NCBI GenBank assembly: GCA_030704615.1
Contig: CM060731.1
Location: 50,654,001-50,718,000, forward strand
Source of the DNA: Takakia lepidozioides
Lineage: Eukaryota > Streptophyta > Takakiopsida > Takakiales > Takakiaceae
Direction of reading: 5' to 3'
DNA length: 64,000 nt
Positions within the stretch are counted from its first letter, which is position 1. Each line of letters begins with the position of its first letter. The translations under genes and the position numbers were made by a program. Under the pieces are notes generated by a model. The model ran no database searches and had not been told where the DNA came from. It worked only from the letters and a program-made list of their open reading frames with translations. Positions 1 to 13,700 of this stretch are shown here, piece by piece.

Positions 1-3000
1 ATAGGAAGGAACTCTCTGCCAGCCAGGTACCAGTAGGGATGGATGGATCTGGCTCGGGGTTCATGTCTTTCGTGGGGGAGCTCCAGCAGCAGACCCTTAT
101 CGGTGTATGAGCAAATAGTGGAATTCGTATTGAGTCTCTACTTTGAAGGGACATGATCATTGTTATAGGGTTAATGTGGAATAGGAATCCAACGAAGCAG
201 TCATGTAGCCTGTCCTAGATAAATAATACTGTCAGTTTGCTATTCGTAATCCCTAGAGACCAGAAGTTAGTGTTGGGTTTAACATGACCTGCTTGAAGAG
301 TTGGGATCTAGGCAGAGGGGATGGAGTCTTTAACGATTTGGTAACCATGATATAGTCTGGCCCTTCCTACTTTGAGAACTAAGTGTTCGGGCTCATGAAA
401 GCCCCGGCTGTTCCATAAATCATTAATTTGGCTGATACCCTTCCTGTCCCAGAAAGACCAGCGATGCGCCTGCGATTTTTGCGTGAGAGAGGGGGGGTTG
501 TCATTCAGGAAGATGTGTTGTCTCAATATTTCCTCATGGCTCTGTGGTTCCGATTTTTTGAGGAAGGGTCTCAATCTCCCCTAGGCTTGTCATATAGAAG
601 ACCATAGAGATGATCCATGCGATTTAAGTCTGAAGCCTTGAGACACCCATCTAAAAGAGGGGTTCCACTGGGAATTTTTGAGGGGGGACGAAGCCTGAAT
701 GTGTCCTGCCACCAAGAATTTCCACCAACCCCCCTCCGGACCGAAGAATCTGGGCAACCATTTACCTAGCAGTGCTGATATTTGCGTGTCCGGGTCTATA
801 AGGCCTAGCCCCCCCCATTTTTTTGGGGAGACAGATCTGCTTCCACGATACCTGCGGTCTTTTGCGATTCGAGGAGCTAGTTTGTGCTCCCCAAACAAAG
901 TTCCTGAGAAAAGCTCTGATCTGTTTGGTTTGTGAAGAGTTGGGCCTCCAAGAGGATGAGAAGAACCAAATCCCTGCCGAGTGGATCTGATTTACTGCTA
1001 GCACCCTACCAGTTATTGAAAGGTGTTTGGAACCCCAGAAGGTGAGTTTTTTTTTCAATTTCGCAATAGTGGGCGCGAAGCGTTGCTCATCCGTGAGGTT
1101 CACTTCATAAGTATAGCCCAGGTAGATCGTTGACTGACCAGGTCTCAACCATGAGAGGCCCAGATTTGATCCCCAGGTGGGGTCTGTCCCTATCGTGGAT
1201 TTGGACAGATCCCCGGCCAGGATTGCACAAGTCTTGGCCCAATTAACCTTAAAACCGGAAGCCTAACAGAACGAGTCCAGTGTTTGCGAGGTGTTGTGAA
1301 GGTTTTCCGAGGAAGCTTGCAGCATGAGAAGAGTGTCGTCCACAAACATCGAGTCTTTGACTTGCGCTGGCTGGTTGGTATGATAATTGGAGACTTGAAG
1401 GCCTACAATGTCTGTGTTGTTTTCTAGCATGTATCCCAGGGAATCTGCGACGAAAAGAAATAGGAATGGAGCTAGGGGGCAGCCTTGCCTGACAGATATC
1501 TGAAGGGGGAATGGTTCAGAGAGCTGGCCATTAATCATGACCCTACTAGATGAGTTCTGCAAAAGAATGCTAACCCACTGGCATAACGATTCTGGAAGAC
1601 CGACCTTAGTTAGGGTTCCTAGTAAGAACGACCATTCCACCCTATCGAAAGCCTTTTCAAAATCAAGAAGCAGCAAAGCTATAGCTTGCTCGGTTTGTAG
1701 GGCATAGTGTGGAGCTTCCTGGGCTAGAAGAAGATTGTCCATAATGTAGCAACCTTTTATGAATCCTATCTGGTTGGGCCTAATCAATTTAGGAAGTAGG
1801 GGTTGTAGTCTTAGAGCCAAAGCTTTGGCAATGATCTTATAGGCTACGTTTAAAAGGGTGATAGGTCTGTAGTTAGATATGTTCGTGCGGTCTCCTTTTT
1901 TGAAGAGCAGTGTTACCACTCGTTGAGACATAGAGGCGGGCATTCGCGCTATCAGGAAGATATGATTCGCCATGGAGAGGAAATCTTTTGAGATATCCTT
2001 CCAGAGAGCCTTGTAAAACTCCACAGGCATTCCGTCCAGTCTCGGAGATTTGCCGTTATGCAACTTGGAGAGAGCATTCTCGAGCTCCATGTCTGTGAAT
2101 GGGCCTTCCATGGAGGCAGCTAGCTCCTGGGTGAGCAATGTTGGAGTGGATTGAAGGCAGTGATTCTGATGGGGAGATGTTGCAGTGTGACCTCCGGAGA
2201 GACTGCTAAATAAGGATTCAAAGTGTTTGCCTGCTAAGCTTGCCATGTGTTTGGGAGAAGAGGCGGATATACCCGAAGGCTGGTCAATCAGTTCAGTGAT
2301 GTTTTGAGAAGCTCTACGCAGCTTGGATTTTTCGAAGAAATATTTGGTCATCTTTTCCCCTTTTGTAGACCAGTTTATGCCTGCTTGAAGTTTGAGTTTT
2401 TGTTCATGGGTAGACTGAAGAATCTCAAGGTTTTCCTTGGCTTGGAGGTAGGTCATGTATGTGTGCTCATCACATCTACTGGATTCTACTCTAGATTGAC
2501 ATGCCGAAAGACATTTATGAAGGGCCTTGATTTTGCAGGAACGGGCTTGGGCCAAGCTTTTGCTCATGGATTGGGCTTTATTGCAGGCGGCTTTGAGTTT
2601 AGCTTCAAACTTGGAGGATGGGTCAATCGCTGTTTCACCCCCTTCATTCCAAGCTTGAAGAAGGCCTTGTTTGAAAGAGGTTAGTTTTAACAGGGAGGAG
2701 TTCAGCTTGAACAAGCCTCTCCCCCTGGATTGAGTATTTGGGATTTTGATTGTTGCCGATATCAGAGCGTGATCAAAGCCCTGTTGGATCGGAATCTGGG
2801 GGATTCTAGAAATCCACTGAACAAGGTTGAGTGACGTATAAAATCTATCCAATCTAGCCATTTGAAGGTGAGGGAGAGATCTATTATTGGTCCAGGTAAA
2901 GGATGGAAGGGTAGGGCTTGTCCCATAGGACTGAGTGATGGCTTCTGTGAGGTTGTGGTTCTGAGTGAGAGTGTTCCAGGAATCTATCTCTATTGAGGAG

Positions 3001-3400
3001 GGGTTTACTGCTGATGGACCTCTACGATCACGAAGATCCTCCACCATGTTGAAGTCTCCCATTAATATCCAGCTGTCTATGTTTGGAGCATATTTCATTT
3101 TGCTGTCTATGGCGGTCCAGAAATCTGCCCTGTCTATGGTGGAGTTCGGAGCGTAAATGTTGACTATTCTGAAATGACTTGGGCATGAACTTTTCCTCTT
3201 AAGCTTACATCCTGTATAAAAGTCCTGTGGGCTCAGAAAAACTGGGTGGGTCAGTGTTTTATGGGCCCCTTGCAAAGAAAAGCCACCTATAGTCAGACGG
3301 GTCGTTTTCCCTGTACATCTGGATTGAGAGCCACCGCACAAATATCATGCTGCCGACCGATGCACTGTTCCATTCATCATGCCGTGCGCTCACATCCAAC
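1..3400 (-). mobile_element. Degenerate L1-type LINE (non-LTR retrotransposon)
   Basis: The minus strand encodes, in order, the C-terminal half of an apurinic-type endonuclease, a reverse transcriptase, and the downstream region that plant L1 elements carry. The long frame is 1263-3341. After its stop the homology continues in other frames through about 308-1148, with conserved words such as the SWKQICLPKK block near 800-860, so the 3' part is broken by several frameshifts and stops. The endonuclease N-terminus is missing upstream of 3341. No poly(A) tail or target duplication is visible, and the 3' end may lie outside the window. It is a dead, 5'-truncated copy. Confidence 0.9.
1263..3341 (-). 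pseudogene. LINE ORF2 fragment: endonuclease + reverse transcriptase
   Basis: This 692-codon frame has an endonuclease segment with the motifs NIYAPN and LMGDFNMVED and a late DHALISATI block. After a linker comes a reverse transcriptase with NYRPITLLNVAYKIIAKALA, the DFEKAFDRVEW block holding the first catalytic Asp, SVRQGCPLAPFLF, and the catalytic MFVDDTLLM box (FVDD in place of the common YADD). The frame stops just after the palm domain, where an intact element would continue through thumb and zinc-knuckle regions. The family assignment is firm. The element looks inactive because the endonuclease start is lost and the 3' part is out of frame. Confidence 0.9.
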
Positions 3401-3439
3401 ACTCTGCATACATCTACCACCCATACGCCCACTTCCCTT

Positions 3440-3535
3440 CGTTTTCAAGGGCGACAGGATTTGAACTGGCGACCTCGGGGAGGGAGTCAGCAAACGCCCT
3501 CTGCTATCTAGCCAGTTGAGGTGATTGAAAGCGGC
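3440..3535 (-). repeat. Possible tRNA-derived SINE relic
   Basis: On the minus strand a near-consensus pol III A box (TAGCAGAGGG, 3497-3506) lies about 30 bases upstream of a consensus B box (GTTCAAATCC, 3458-3467). The T-arm stem does not pair well and no full cloverleaf can be drawn, so this looks like a tRNA-derived SINE head rather than a working tRNA gene. No tail or target duplication was found. Confidence 0.4.
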
Positions 3536-3559
3536 AAAGCCCGACACGCATTTGTAGCC

Positions 3560-4741
3560 TACATACAGGGATACGGGCATATATCCCGAGATATGAATCC
3601 CGATACTAGGGGGTATTAGCGGACCGAGCGTGAAGAAGACGCCACGCTTCAGCCGCACGATGGAATGATCTGACGGTGATGATGCGGTTCCCGTCCACCT
3701 ACTTCGGCTAATTCAGGCGATCCCAAATCACGGGTTTAAGGGATATCTCGGGGGGATTTGGGGGATTTGATAGCCCTTGCCTTCCGGAGCCTGTCGCTCT
3801 AGCTCTATAGCGATGGCGAGGGCTTTTGCTCTCCAGGCTGAGCGTCTGCATGTCTTTGCACGATTTTCGTCTCAGGATTCGCTGTCTCGGTGGGATTGAA
3901 CGAAATCTGCTCAATTATCCCTTTGATTGCCTTCACCAGGTTTTCGGTTTCTTCAACCATGTGTCGACGCGCATTGCTGTTTCCTTTGTCATCGATTGAC
4001 TAGTGGGAGTGGTCTGGTGTCTCGCTTTGTTTTTTGAAGTCCGAGACAGTGGGATGAGTAGATCTCCGTCTCTCATTATCTCTCTAGGAGTTTCTGCGAT
4101 TTTTCCTCTTGATCAGGGGCCTTTGGAGGATTTTTGACACCTGTGGAATTGTTGCTTTTACTGCACGAGTTTTAGCAACACCTACGCCTCTCTGTAGAAT
4201 CTTCCTCCGAATCATCCCCCACTCACACTCACACGCAGATTACCTCCCCTCGTTCATCACCGCGAGGAGGTTCGCAGTTATCTGCTGTGTGAATCTCACT
4301 CCCTTTTCTCTGTTTTTGTCTCTCTCGTCCCGTCCTCTGGAAATCTCTTATCTCATCTTGTTCTGTTACAGGCGACAGAAGTGTCTTCAATACAAATGTA
4401 TCTGTTTTGTCTAGTTCATTTAATTACCTTCTCCACGGGTCTTCTTGTCCACTCCATGCCCTCAGGGGGTCTTGCTCCCATCCCTGGCCTGCCCTGCTGT
4501 CACCAATACGTCTTGTTGTAATTGCTACCGCAACATTGAGATAGGAATGTATCGCCTGTTTCTCCCTTTCTTTCATACTTTGCCCCTAATTGAAAGCTAA
4601 AGTAATTCCCAGTGCATGGAGTACACAGAGCTGTTGTTAGCTTCAAATAGTCCGCATGAGTCACCGGCTCTTAAACCCTATAATCAAGTGGAAATGAGTC
4701 ATGCAAGTGACACAGACAGTTCCTTAAAGTAGAGACAATGC
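3560..4741. other. Intergenic region and probable SCC2 promoter/5' UTR
   Basis: I found no convincing coding region here. The pyrimidine-rich stretch around 4200-4440 resembles a plant 5' leader. The SCC2 start codon follows at 4742. No TATA box or other site could be assigned with confidence. Confidence 0.5.
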
Positions 4742-7700
4742 ATGGTTGAAAGTGAGGACATTCGCAAACAGATACTGGGACTTCAAGCAGAGATTGTACA
4801 GAATATCATGAATACTTACAGGCTGACAAATACATCACACACAGAAGTAGCGCAGAGTTTGCCGCTGGTGAATCTTCCAATTTCCTTTGGAGCGAGCAGT
4901 CAAAATCTATTTTTATTTGATGAGAATGACTCTGCTGCCAGACTGCAAACTACAAGTGGTTCTAGTGTTGTTGCTCAAGCCGGGAAGATCGCGGAGCTGC
5001 TCAGGGCCACAGACATCAGCTACTTGTAAATACTTCTCCTCCACACCTTCTGGCATACTGCATCAGGGCTTTTGTCGGGTAGGGTCAGTTGCAGACTAGG
5101 AGAGTGACGATGTATGTAAATGCCTTTGATGTAGGAGTTGTATTTAAATGGTGCTGGGGGGATGGAGAGCCACAATGGTACAGAGAGGGGATAGAATGTT
5201 CGCATTGAAGATCTACACATCTCTGCTTGGAGTTTGACGGCAATGTCCAATTTTGCGGAAAGAAAAGTTTATCAGAGAGGAGCCTTAATTGAAATGTCGG
5301 GGATGGGAAATATAAGGAAGAAAGAAACTCTATAATGTCCACTGGAAACCCAGAGAAAAAACTTATTACTGCATGGGAGGCAAAGGAAGGGCTTATGGGA
5401 TGCAGTAGCACAGCAAGAGAAAAGCGGAAGTGAAGAGACATGCTAAAACTATGTCTCGATCTAGAGGGTGCTGAATGTTGCCAATAGGTGGAGAGCTCCT
5501 TGTCACATCAATTTTTATTATGTCCTTTTGGATCTTGACTTCTTCAGATCTCTCAGAGAGGAGGCAAAGAATGGTGCCACTCCAATAACAGTGGAACCTG
5601 GCAGCCTGATGGCTGCTGTCCTTCAGCATGAGCCTGATGCTTTCTCGTATGCCCCTCCAGGTGTGCTCTACTTGATGCACGTGACCAGTTTTACTTTCTG
5701 AATGCTCTGGTCTGCTACTTCTTTTCTTCATAGACTGCAGCCTTCTAGTGGAGATGGTGTAGCAGTCCATGTAGCTTATGCTTGCAATCTTCATTTACTA
5801 CCAATCGATGACAGCTCACCTATTGAAACGAATAGGATATTCTGCGTCACATATCACTCTAGTGCTCCCTGCTTTACTTGGGCCACAGTTTGCTGTCCAT
5901 TAGGGCAATTAAAGGTCAGCATTTGTTTTTGTCTAGGGGCTAATTCCGCTTATGACAAAGCTGTAAGCAGGATCTTTTTGGTGAGAGTTAATGATGACAT
6001 TGCCGATGCTTTGACGTGGGAGTAACTGAAAGTACCAAACTATAAAATAATGGGGGTTTTCAGCTCTAATCCAGCAATGCCATGTACATATTTGCAAACA
6101 GGGCTTCTGAGACGAGGGGGATGGCGGATCTCCGCTGCTGAAAAGAGGCATCCTCAGTCAGTTCACTTGGATAGCCATGGTGGCGCTTCGTCGCAGGTCA
6201 CTCTGCAAGCATTGCAGCCCTCCCTGAATACACCCCCTTTGGTATGTTTGAGCATCCATCTGAGTGTTAATGAGTTGTATTGTATTTGACCCTCATGTAT
6301 GCACTGCTTTGTCCATGCATTTTTCCTTGTTCTATCAAGGTCGCAACCTGCCATAGTAGAAAATGGACCTTTGCTGAGTATGTTTCAGCAATATCTTCAT
6401 CTTCTAGTACAGTGGTTGATCTTTAACTGAAAAGTAATTCAGAATTTGAGAGGGTAAACTGGCTGGTGGTTACACGTGGCCTCTTTGAGTTTCTACATAT
6501 AGGGTATCCATCTTCTAGAACTGAATGGCCATCTCTCCTCTGTTTTGTAGGAATCCCCTGCCACAAGGAGATCAACTGGGATTAAAAGGAAAGAGAGCAC
6601 TGGTCTAAAAGTGGATAGGAGGCACACGAAAAAGGCTGCCACTGGGCTGAGTCCTGTGATGAATGATCATGGTATTGACTCTCTATTACTCACTGATTCT
6701 TGCGAGAGGTCATTCAATGTTTACTCTTCCCTGTACTACAGTTTGTAGATGTAGATGTGCTTTTGTCTCAGCGAGTGGTAAAATTCACCTACCTCCAGAT
6801 TTCGGTGACCCCATTGAAGCTACAGAGGCGGGGAACAAATATTGCAAGGTGAATTAAGGTGGAGAGTGGCAGCTCATCACAGATATTTCCACTGCACATC
6901 TAACTAAGTTGTTTTCCACAACAATGAGAATAGACTTAACTGCATTTTGGAGTCCACAAGCTATAATACATAGGAGCTTTTAATGGGTGTTGTCTTCTCT
7001 ACTGTGTTGGACGCAGACACTGTTGTTGGTGACCTGTGTGAGGTGCTAGATGAACTCTTTGAAAGGACAGAGGCTCCTGGTGAAGATGAAGGGGAGGAGA
7101 CAGGAACTTTTTTGTCTTCAGCTGAAATTAAGTCCATTGGGGAGGATATTATCAAATTGCGTTCGAAGAATGCCCTGCAGGCTGTTCCTTTGGATCATCT
7201 TGTACGGTTACTAAGCCTGCTGGATCGTCATGTTCGACTTGCTCATGACAGGGAGGTGGATGATGCAGACGATGTAAGTGCCTCCCTTCTTTGCCTTCTG
7301 GTTGATGGCAGTGTACATGATAAGTGTCAGATTGTTAAAAATGCATAAATTAGTCGCTGGCTTCTAAGCTGCAATAGGCTTCTTGTTGGTTCTATATGTT
7401 GGAGATGGATACTGTAGATATTGCCGGCTGGATGAATGATAATGTATGAAAATCAGAGGAGCAGGTTTAAGTTGGTCAATTGGGGAAACACTGCTCCAGT
7501 TCTCAAGAGTGCAAATTGATGTACAATTCATGGTTGGTTGGTCACTGTTCAGGAAGGTGCTGATGCCAATGTGGTAGAAATGGATTTATTTCTCATCTCT
7601 CTTCCAATGGTGCTTATGTACATTTTGATACCTATTTTCGGAGAGAGGTATATGTAGTGGGACATGCTGGAAAGGTTGAGCATGTAATTGAAATGGTCAG

Positions 7701-10700
7701 TAGTGCTCACTGACTTGCAGGCAGATGCAGAAAATTTTGGGGTTGTGATGTTGGCGCTTGAGGCAATTCAAATATCATTGACAATTATGACCAGCCCTGG
7801 CATGGGCAAGCAGATTTATACAGAGGAGGTATGATCTTATTGTGGTTGCCCTTTGGCTTTGTGTTTTTGTGGTGATCAAGATGGAACTGCCAATGAAGAA
7901 ATTTACAACAAAGCACAAGCAACATGGACCTTATTATGTCACTGGCCTCAGCACAAATTGAGTATGCTCCCAGAGCCAAAAGCACATGAAATCCTTCACT
8001 TTATCGGTTCATTACCTGTTCTGATGGGGATATCCGGTTTGCGCTGTCTCTCAGATTATTGACAGAATTATTGATTTTTCGAGATATCAAATTGTTCACA
8101 GTGTGTTCTCGGCATATGATCCGCTCTACCGCCAGATTCACAAGGGTACTGTAGCTGGTGAGGATGAAGGTAATTGAGATTTGTATCTTGGGATAATAAT
8201 CATCCCCCAAGTCTGCATAGATTATCTCAAGGACCAATCAGAATGGAACAAGCATTTGAAAGTCATTTTGCAAAATATTTGAAAGTACTGTGCTTTGATC
8301 AAATCAGAGGATAATTGGTCTCATTTGTAGTAACAGATGGAGAGACTTAAGAGTATATGGCATTTAGTGAGGTGGCTGATGAGGGTGGGCTTGGCCAGTA
8401 GGGGTGACACTGCCTTGTTGTGTTGGTGATATCATGAGTAGAGAGTCTCACACTGTCTATGTCTGAAAAAGTGGTTGGTACCCAGACCAAACCTCCCTCA
8501 ATGTTGGATTTACTCTTGATAGTGGCTGTTTCATGTTTTTGTCTCCTAGGATGGGAAGATGAGGACATGGATGCAATGGAGAATGGAGCAGGCTTGGGGA
8601 AGAAAGGCCGACGCAAGAGCAAACCTGCAGCTAGACCTAAGAAGGCAGCTCCAAACAAGTGAGTATGAGGTGTGAAGCTCATGGCTTCTATTCTGTATCA
8701 TCCTTGACTCATAAAGATATCTTCAGTGTAGGTTTTGCAGTTTTGTGCTGTTTCCATTAATGTTGTGTTCTGGGGAGTAACATGTATGGAACAAGTTGTG
8801 ATTGACAGGTCTTCAGGCTCTGTCTCAAATGTACTTCACAAGCTATGCAGTATTCTGGCCCTATTGAAAGACCTCCTCTCGGTGGCAAAACTAGTGGATA
8901 GTAGTGTGTTGCAGCTGATCAAGACAATGCTCGAGACTTTTGGTGTAGACAACATCCAACTCCTGCAGCTGAAGGCTATTGGCGTCGCTTGCATGGTGCA
9001 ATTAATACCTTCTTTTGTTGCTAGTTGGTGTTTCTTGCCTGGTAATTCTCCCTTGTATCTTTGCTATGCAGAGTGTGTTGTCTTCCACTCTTATGTTCTG
9101 GATAGTTAGCCAAGAGGGATTAAGGCATGAGCCTATCCTTCACCTTGAGGACAGTAGATTCAGAACTTGGGACCTGGATGTTGTAGTTGTATGTGCTCTT
9201 TATGAAATGTGACTTTTGATTGCAATTGGGTGCTCAGGTTTTTGATGTATACCCCCAGCACCGAACAGTGATCATTGATGAAATCATATCATTGCTCTGG
9301 AAGCTTCCATCTTCAAAACGGAGCCTGCGGACTTACCATTTACCTGATGAAGAATCCAAGCAGATCCAAATGCTAACAGCTTTGATCCTCCATCTAGTGC
9401 AGTGCAGCGTGTCTCTGGGTGAAGCCATTAGTCTAAGTGCTGAAAAGAAAACTGGAACAGGTGGGGTAGAGGCCAAAGGTGAGGGGGTTACCATAGAGAA
9501 TTCTGTTACATTAAGGATTTTTGAGCCTGCCATGGAGACAGCCAGCTACTTTTGGCGGAATGTGTTGCAGCGGTGGGCCGCACCAAAGTCCCAAGATGGG
9601 GCTGACGTGAAGGGAATTGTGGACAATTTGATTGTGGATTTTCTGACCACTCTTAATGTGCCCGAGTTTCCTGCAGCTAGCCTTCTACTTCAGGTAACAA
9701 ACCATAACACAGTCTTGTTTGTATGGTATGTATCAACACTCAAGACTGAATACATGCAATGTCTTCCAGCAATGACTGGCCTGTATCTAAATATTGTTCT
9801 GATTACTGTGAAGAGTTGGTTTCTGTTTAACACTGCTCAGAACATAGTTGAGTTTCTTCCAACCACTTTGAGTATCTGCAGGTTTTTTGTGTACTTCTAT
9901 TTGGGAATGCGGGTCTCAAGGCAAAAGATGCAGTTGTGCGTGGCACTGCAATTGATCTCCTTGGCCAGGTGGCAGCTCGCTTAAAACAGGATGCTGTGGC
10001 CTGCAGTAAGGAAAGACTATGGATTTTGAAGGAGCTCCAGGGGAAGAGTGGTGATGAAGCTGACAACGATACAATTAAGAACTGCTTAGTCTGTGGGAGT
10101 GGGAAAGGATCGAAGATCATGGTTCCTTGCAATGGATGTGACCGCTGGTTCCATGGAGACTGCATTGGAGTCACAAAGCATGACTTGTTTGACCGTGGCT
10201 GGCTCTGCCATTGCTGCCTGTGTAGGCGACAGTTAGCGTCCCTGTGTTCGGATGATGAATTGCAGGCCAATGGACGTAAACCCCGGGCCACCAAGAAATC
10301 AGATAAAGTGGAAGCTCAAAAGGACGGAATGGCTGTGGTCCAACAGATTCTCCTGAACTATCTTCTGGAGATAGCTGTCAATGACAGCACAGCAGCGTAT
10401 GCTCGCAGGTAGGGTACTGCATGCCAAGACTTTACAAGTGGTGCTAAAGAATGCATACAGCATGTGTTAAGATTGCACCGAGGACACAATTGTGAACATA
10501 GAGAATCCAATCCTGATACCTTGCCTTGATGATATACTATGAAGAAGAGTCAGTCAAAAGGGGGGAAAGTGGAATCGGTCCAATAAAGCTGTGGAAGATA
10601 TGTTTGAGTAGGAGATGTTCATGTCAAAATGAAATTCATTTGGGCTCCCCAGGATAGCTCATTAAGATAGCGGCTATATTATTTGATGCCATTATTCACC

Positions 10701-13700
10701 CCAGCATATATACCCCAAGGTGGTTCACAGTTGTGGAGTTTCCATAAGATCGTATGATTAAAAGCTTTTGAGTTTATACGAGACCTACAGGACCTATTGG
10801 ACCAATGTTAAGTTCAAGAGTAGATTCCCAAGACGAACAGGAGGCTTTATTTCTCGATGGACTGAGTAGGTTCTTCTAGAAGAGGTGCAGTGACTGTCTT
10901 TTTAGGGCCTCACCTTCAGAATGATAAAAGAAACCATATGACAAATCTGCAACTATGAGGATTGACAAAGTGGGTTCAGGAGTAACAGACCATTGCCGAT
11001 TTTTATTCAAGCAGAATTCTCTCTTATGCTAGGGAAGCCTCCATGAATGTGGATCTGGGTCTGATCTCAGCATTTTGATTCTGTACTTGCTACCAGGTTC
11101 TATTTGTGCCAGTGGTTGCGAGATGAGACAAATAGTATGCAAGAGCTTCAGTTCTATCAGGACCGATGGACTTCCAAAACCCCTCTCCAAGACTTCGGTG
11201 TTGCATTATCGCCCCTCTCTCGGGATAGTGTTCTTCGGATCTCTGTGGCATTGAGTCAGCAGAGACCTCTTGCCCGAGGTTTTGACAAAATTTTGGAGAG
11301 GCTACTGGTAAGCTCAGAACAACTGAAGAACTTTGATACTAATATGACAGCTACTGTCTTTCTTAATTAGTAATGAGATACTTCATGGAATTGGTGTCAT
11401 GGCCTCGTCTTTCTTTGCTTCCGTCCTAAGATTCAAATTGCAGTTTGCTCTTTGGATCTCGCAATGGTTCATTGAGAAGCATCTTGATTTTCATGCATTT
11501 AATTAGTGTCAGTCTCTGTATATAGTGGCTAGTTGTACTCAGACAGTCTTACGTCAATTCAATATCCAATTGAATTCTGTTTTCTGGTTAAGCAACTCTC
11601 GCTTGGAGTTTTAGGTTGGTTCTTAACAACAAAATGCAAGGAATGCTCCTGTGTATGTAAGCATGTGTTCGTGTGTCAGTAGGTGTGGTTTCGTATGTTG
11701 CTGGATTGGGGTGAGAGAGAGGAAAGGTGGCAAGCAAGGAAGTTTCTAACCTTCACAGGAAGCCGAAGAAACAACTAGTAAACCAGAAAGAGAAAGAAAT
11801 GACATCTACGACAATGGCAGAGAGATATAAAAAAAGAACAAATGAGATGAAATGAATTGGTACTTCATACCATCCGCGGGAAGCTCAAAGAGCTTACGGG
11901 ACAAGAGGAAGAACAAAGAAAGAAAGAAATTTATAACTTCCATGGGAAGCCCCAAGGGCCCATGATGGGACATAGGAAAACAAGGAAAACCACATCAAAA
12001 GACTCCAAATAAGGTATGAAGGGTAAGTATCTCTGCAGGGCTTAGCAGATAGAAATGTACACATGAGATGTTTGCTGTAGCCTTGTGGGCATAGACCTCG
12101 TGCCCAGTTTGGGCGAAATTTTTGCAGGGCCAAGCAGATAGAGTGATAGAGTTTGATGTAGAAGGCTGACGAAGCTTCAATTTTGGGCCTCTGGCCTCAA
12201 TTGGTGCTTTTTTGGGAAATTGACTTTTGGCTTTTCACACCTGACGTAAGTTGTAAAACACAGCACAACCACAGAACCTAAGAACATCTATGTAAAAGAA
12301 TGTATTCATATGACGTTGTTTACCGAAGCCTTGTGGCCATTGACCCGTGCCCAGTTTGAGCAGAACACAAAGGGACAGAACCTGCCTTTGTCAGGCGCTG
12401 ATGCCGGTAGTAAGACTTACCTTGGAATATACCTATGTAAAATGAGAGAGGGGGAGAGTAAAGAGCTCTTGCTAAACTTGGGAGCTTCACTCTGATCATC
12501 GACAGTGTGGCATTTTCTTGCAGGTAAGTCTCACAGAAAATTCGCCAACACCTCGAGCCAAAGCTTTGCGAGCGGTAAGTTGCAGCTGCTTACCTGTTTC
12601 ACTGGTTGAGCACCATCGTATGGGTCCTTGATGCAACTGAGCACCTCACTCTCGACCTGGAGTGAGGGGGTGTGATCTGCTATTTTCATGGCATCATAGA
12701 TTATATTTAAAGAGTGAGTTACTTCTCAAATGTGAGTTTAGAGTTTGCAAGGCTCTCTTGTTGATCAATAAATTCAAAGAGCAAATCTGCGAATTTGTGA
12801 GCACCTTGAGCTGAGTGATTACCTATTCGTTTGTTACAATTCACTTGTATTAGGTTAATCTCGTCGTGGAAGCGGACCCGGGAGTATTGGGGGACGAACG
12901 AGTGCAGCGAGCTGTGGAAGGACGGTTTTTGGATTCTGCTATTTCCGTAAGAGAAGCTGCCATGGAACTTGTTGGGAGACATATTGTTGTTCGTCCCGAC
13001 TTTGCTGTGAAGGTATATTTCAATGGAGCTGTTTTATACCTCTATCTTGTACCAGTGGCATAAATTCGCTCTGGATAATTGTGGAGTAGTATGGACGAAA
13101 CCCCCACATCAGTTCAGAACCCTGGTTGGAGCAGCAGGGTAACTGGCAATCCAACTGCTCTATTTTAATGATCACTAAAGCAGGTACCGGGAAGGAAGGG
13201 AAAACATCAATTTTCGTGTTCCTGTCACTGAAACCCGGATGCTGCAAGGCACCTTTCTAGAGACAAGTACACCATCATGCCTTCATACCTCTTGGTTAAG
13301 TTCTCAATATGAGGAAAACAGATTGTACTCATAAGACATTGTTTGCCGTAGCCTTGTGGCCATTGACCCCGCGCCCAGTTTGAACGGAACATAAAGGGAC
13401 AGAAACTACCTTCGTCAGGGGCTGACGGCGGTAATATGATTTACCTTGGAATAAACAGTTGATCCAGATTTCCAGATATCCTCCAGATATCCCTTCACAC
13501 AAGCATCAATCTGATGTGTGTGATTTGCCCAATAGCTAGACCCCAAAAGGGCCTGGGCTTTTGGCTCAGCCTCAAGATTTCCAAAGTTGTTCAAATGAGG
13601 AAAACAGAGAAAGCCACAATGGCCGTAAGGCCCTGCACGGCACATTAATGTGATGTAATAATTGACTGTACTAATATATTTTGTTTATCTTCTTTTCACA

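Noticed and set aside
3440-3535. Functional tRNA gene on the minus strand
   Set aside because: The boxes are present, but the T-arm and acceptor stem do not pair, so only a SINE-like relic is claimed.
6772-6848. Extra coding exon of SCC2
   Set aside because: Splice sites and frame look good, but exon 4 to exon 5 is in phase only without it, and the total then matches the expected protein length. Kept as a finding only.
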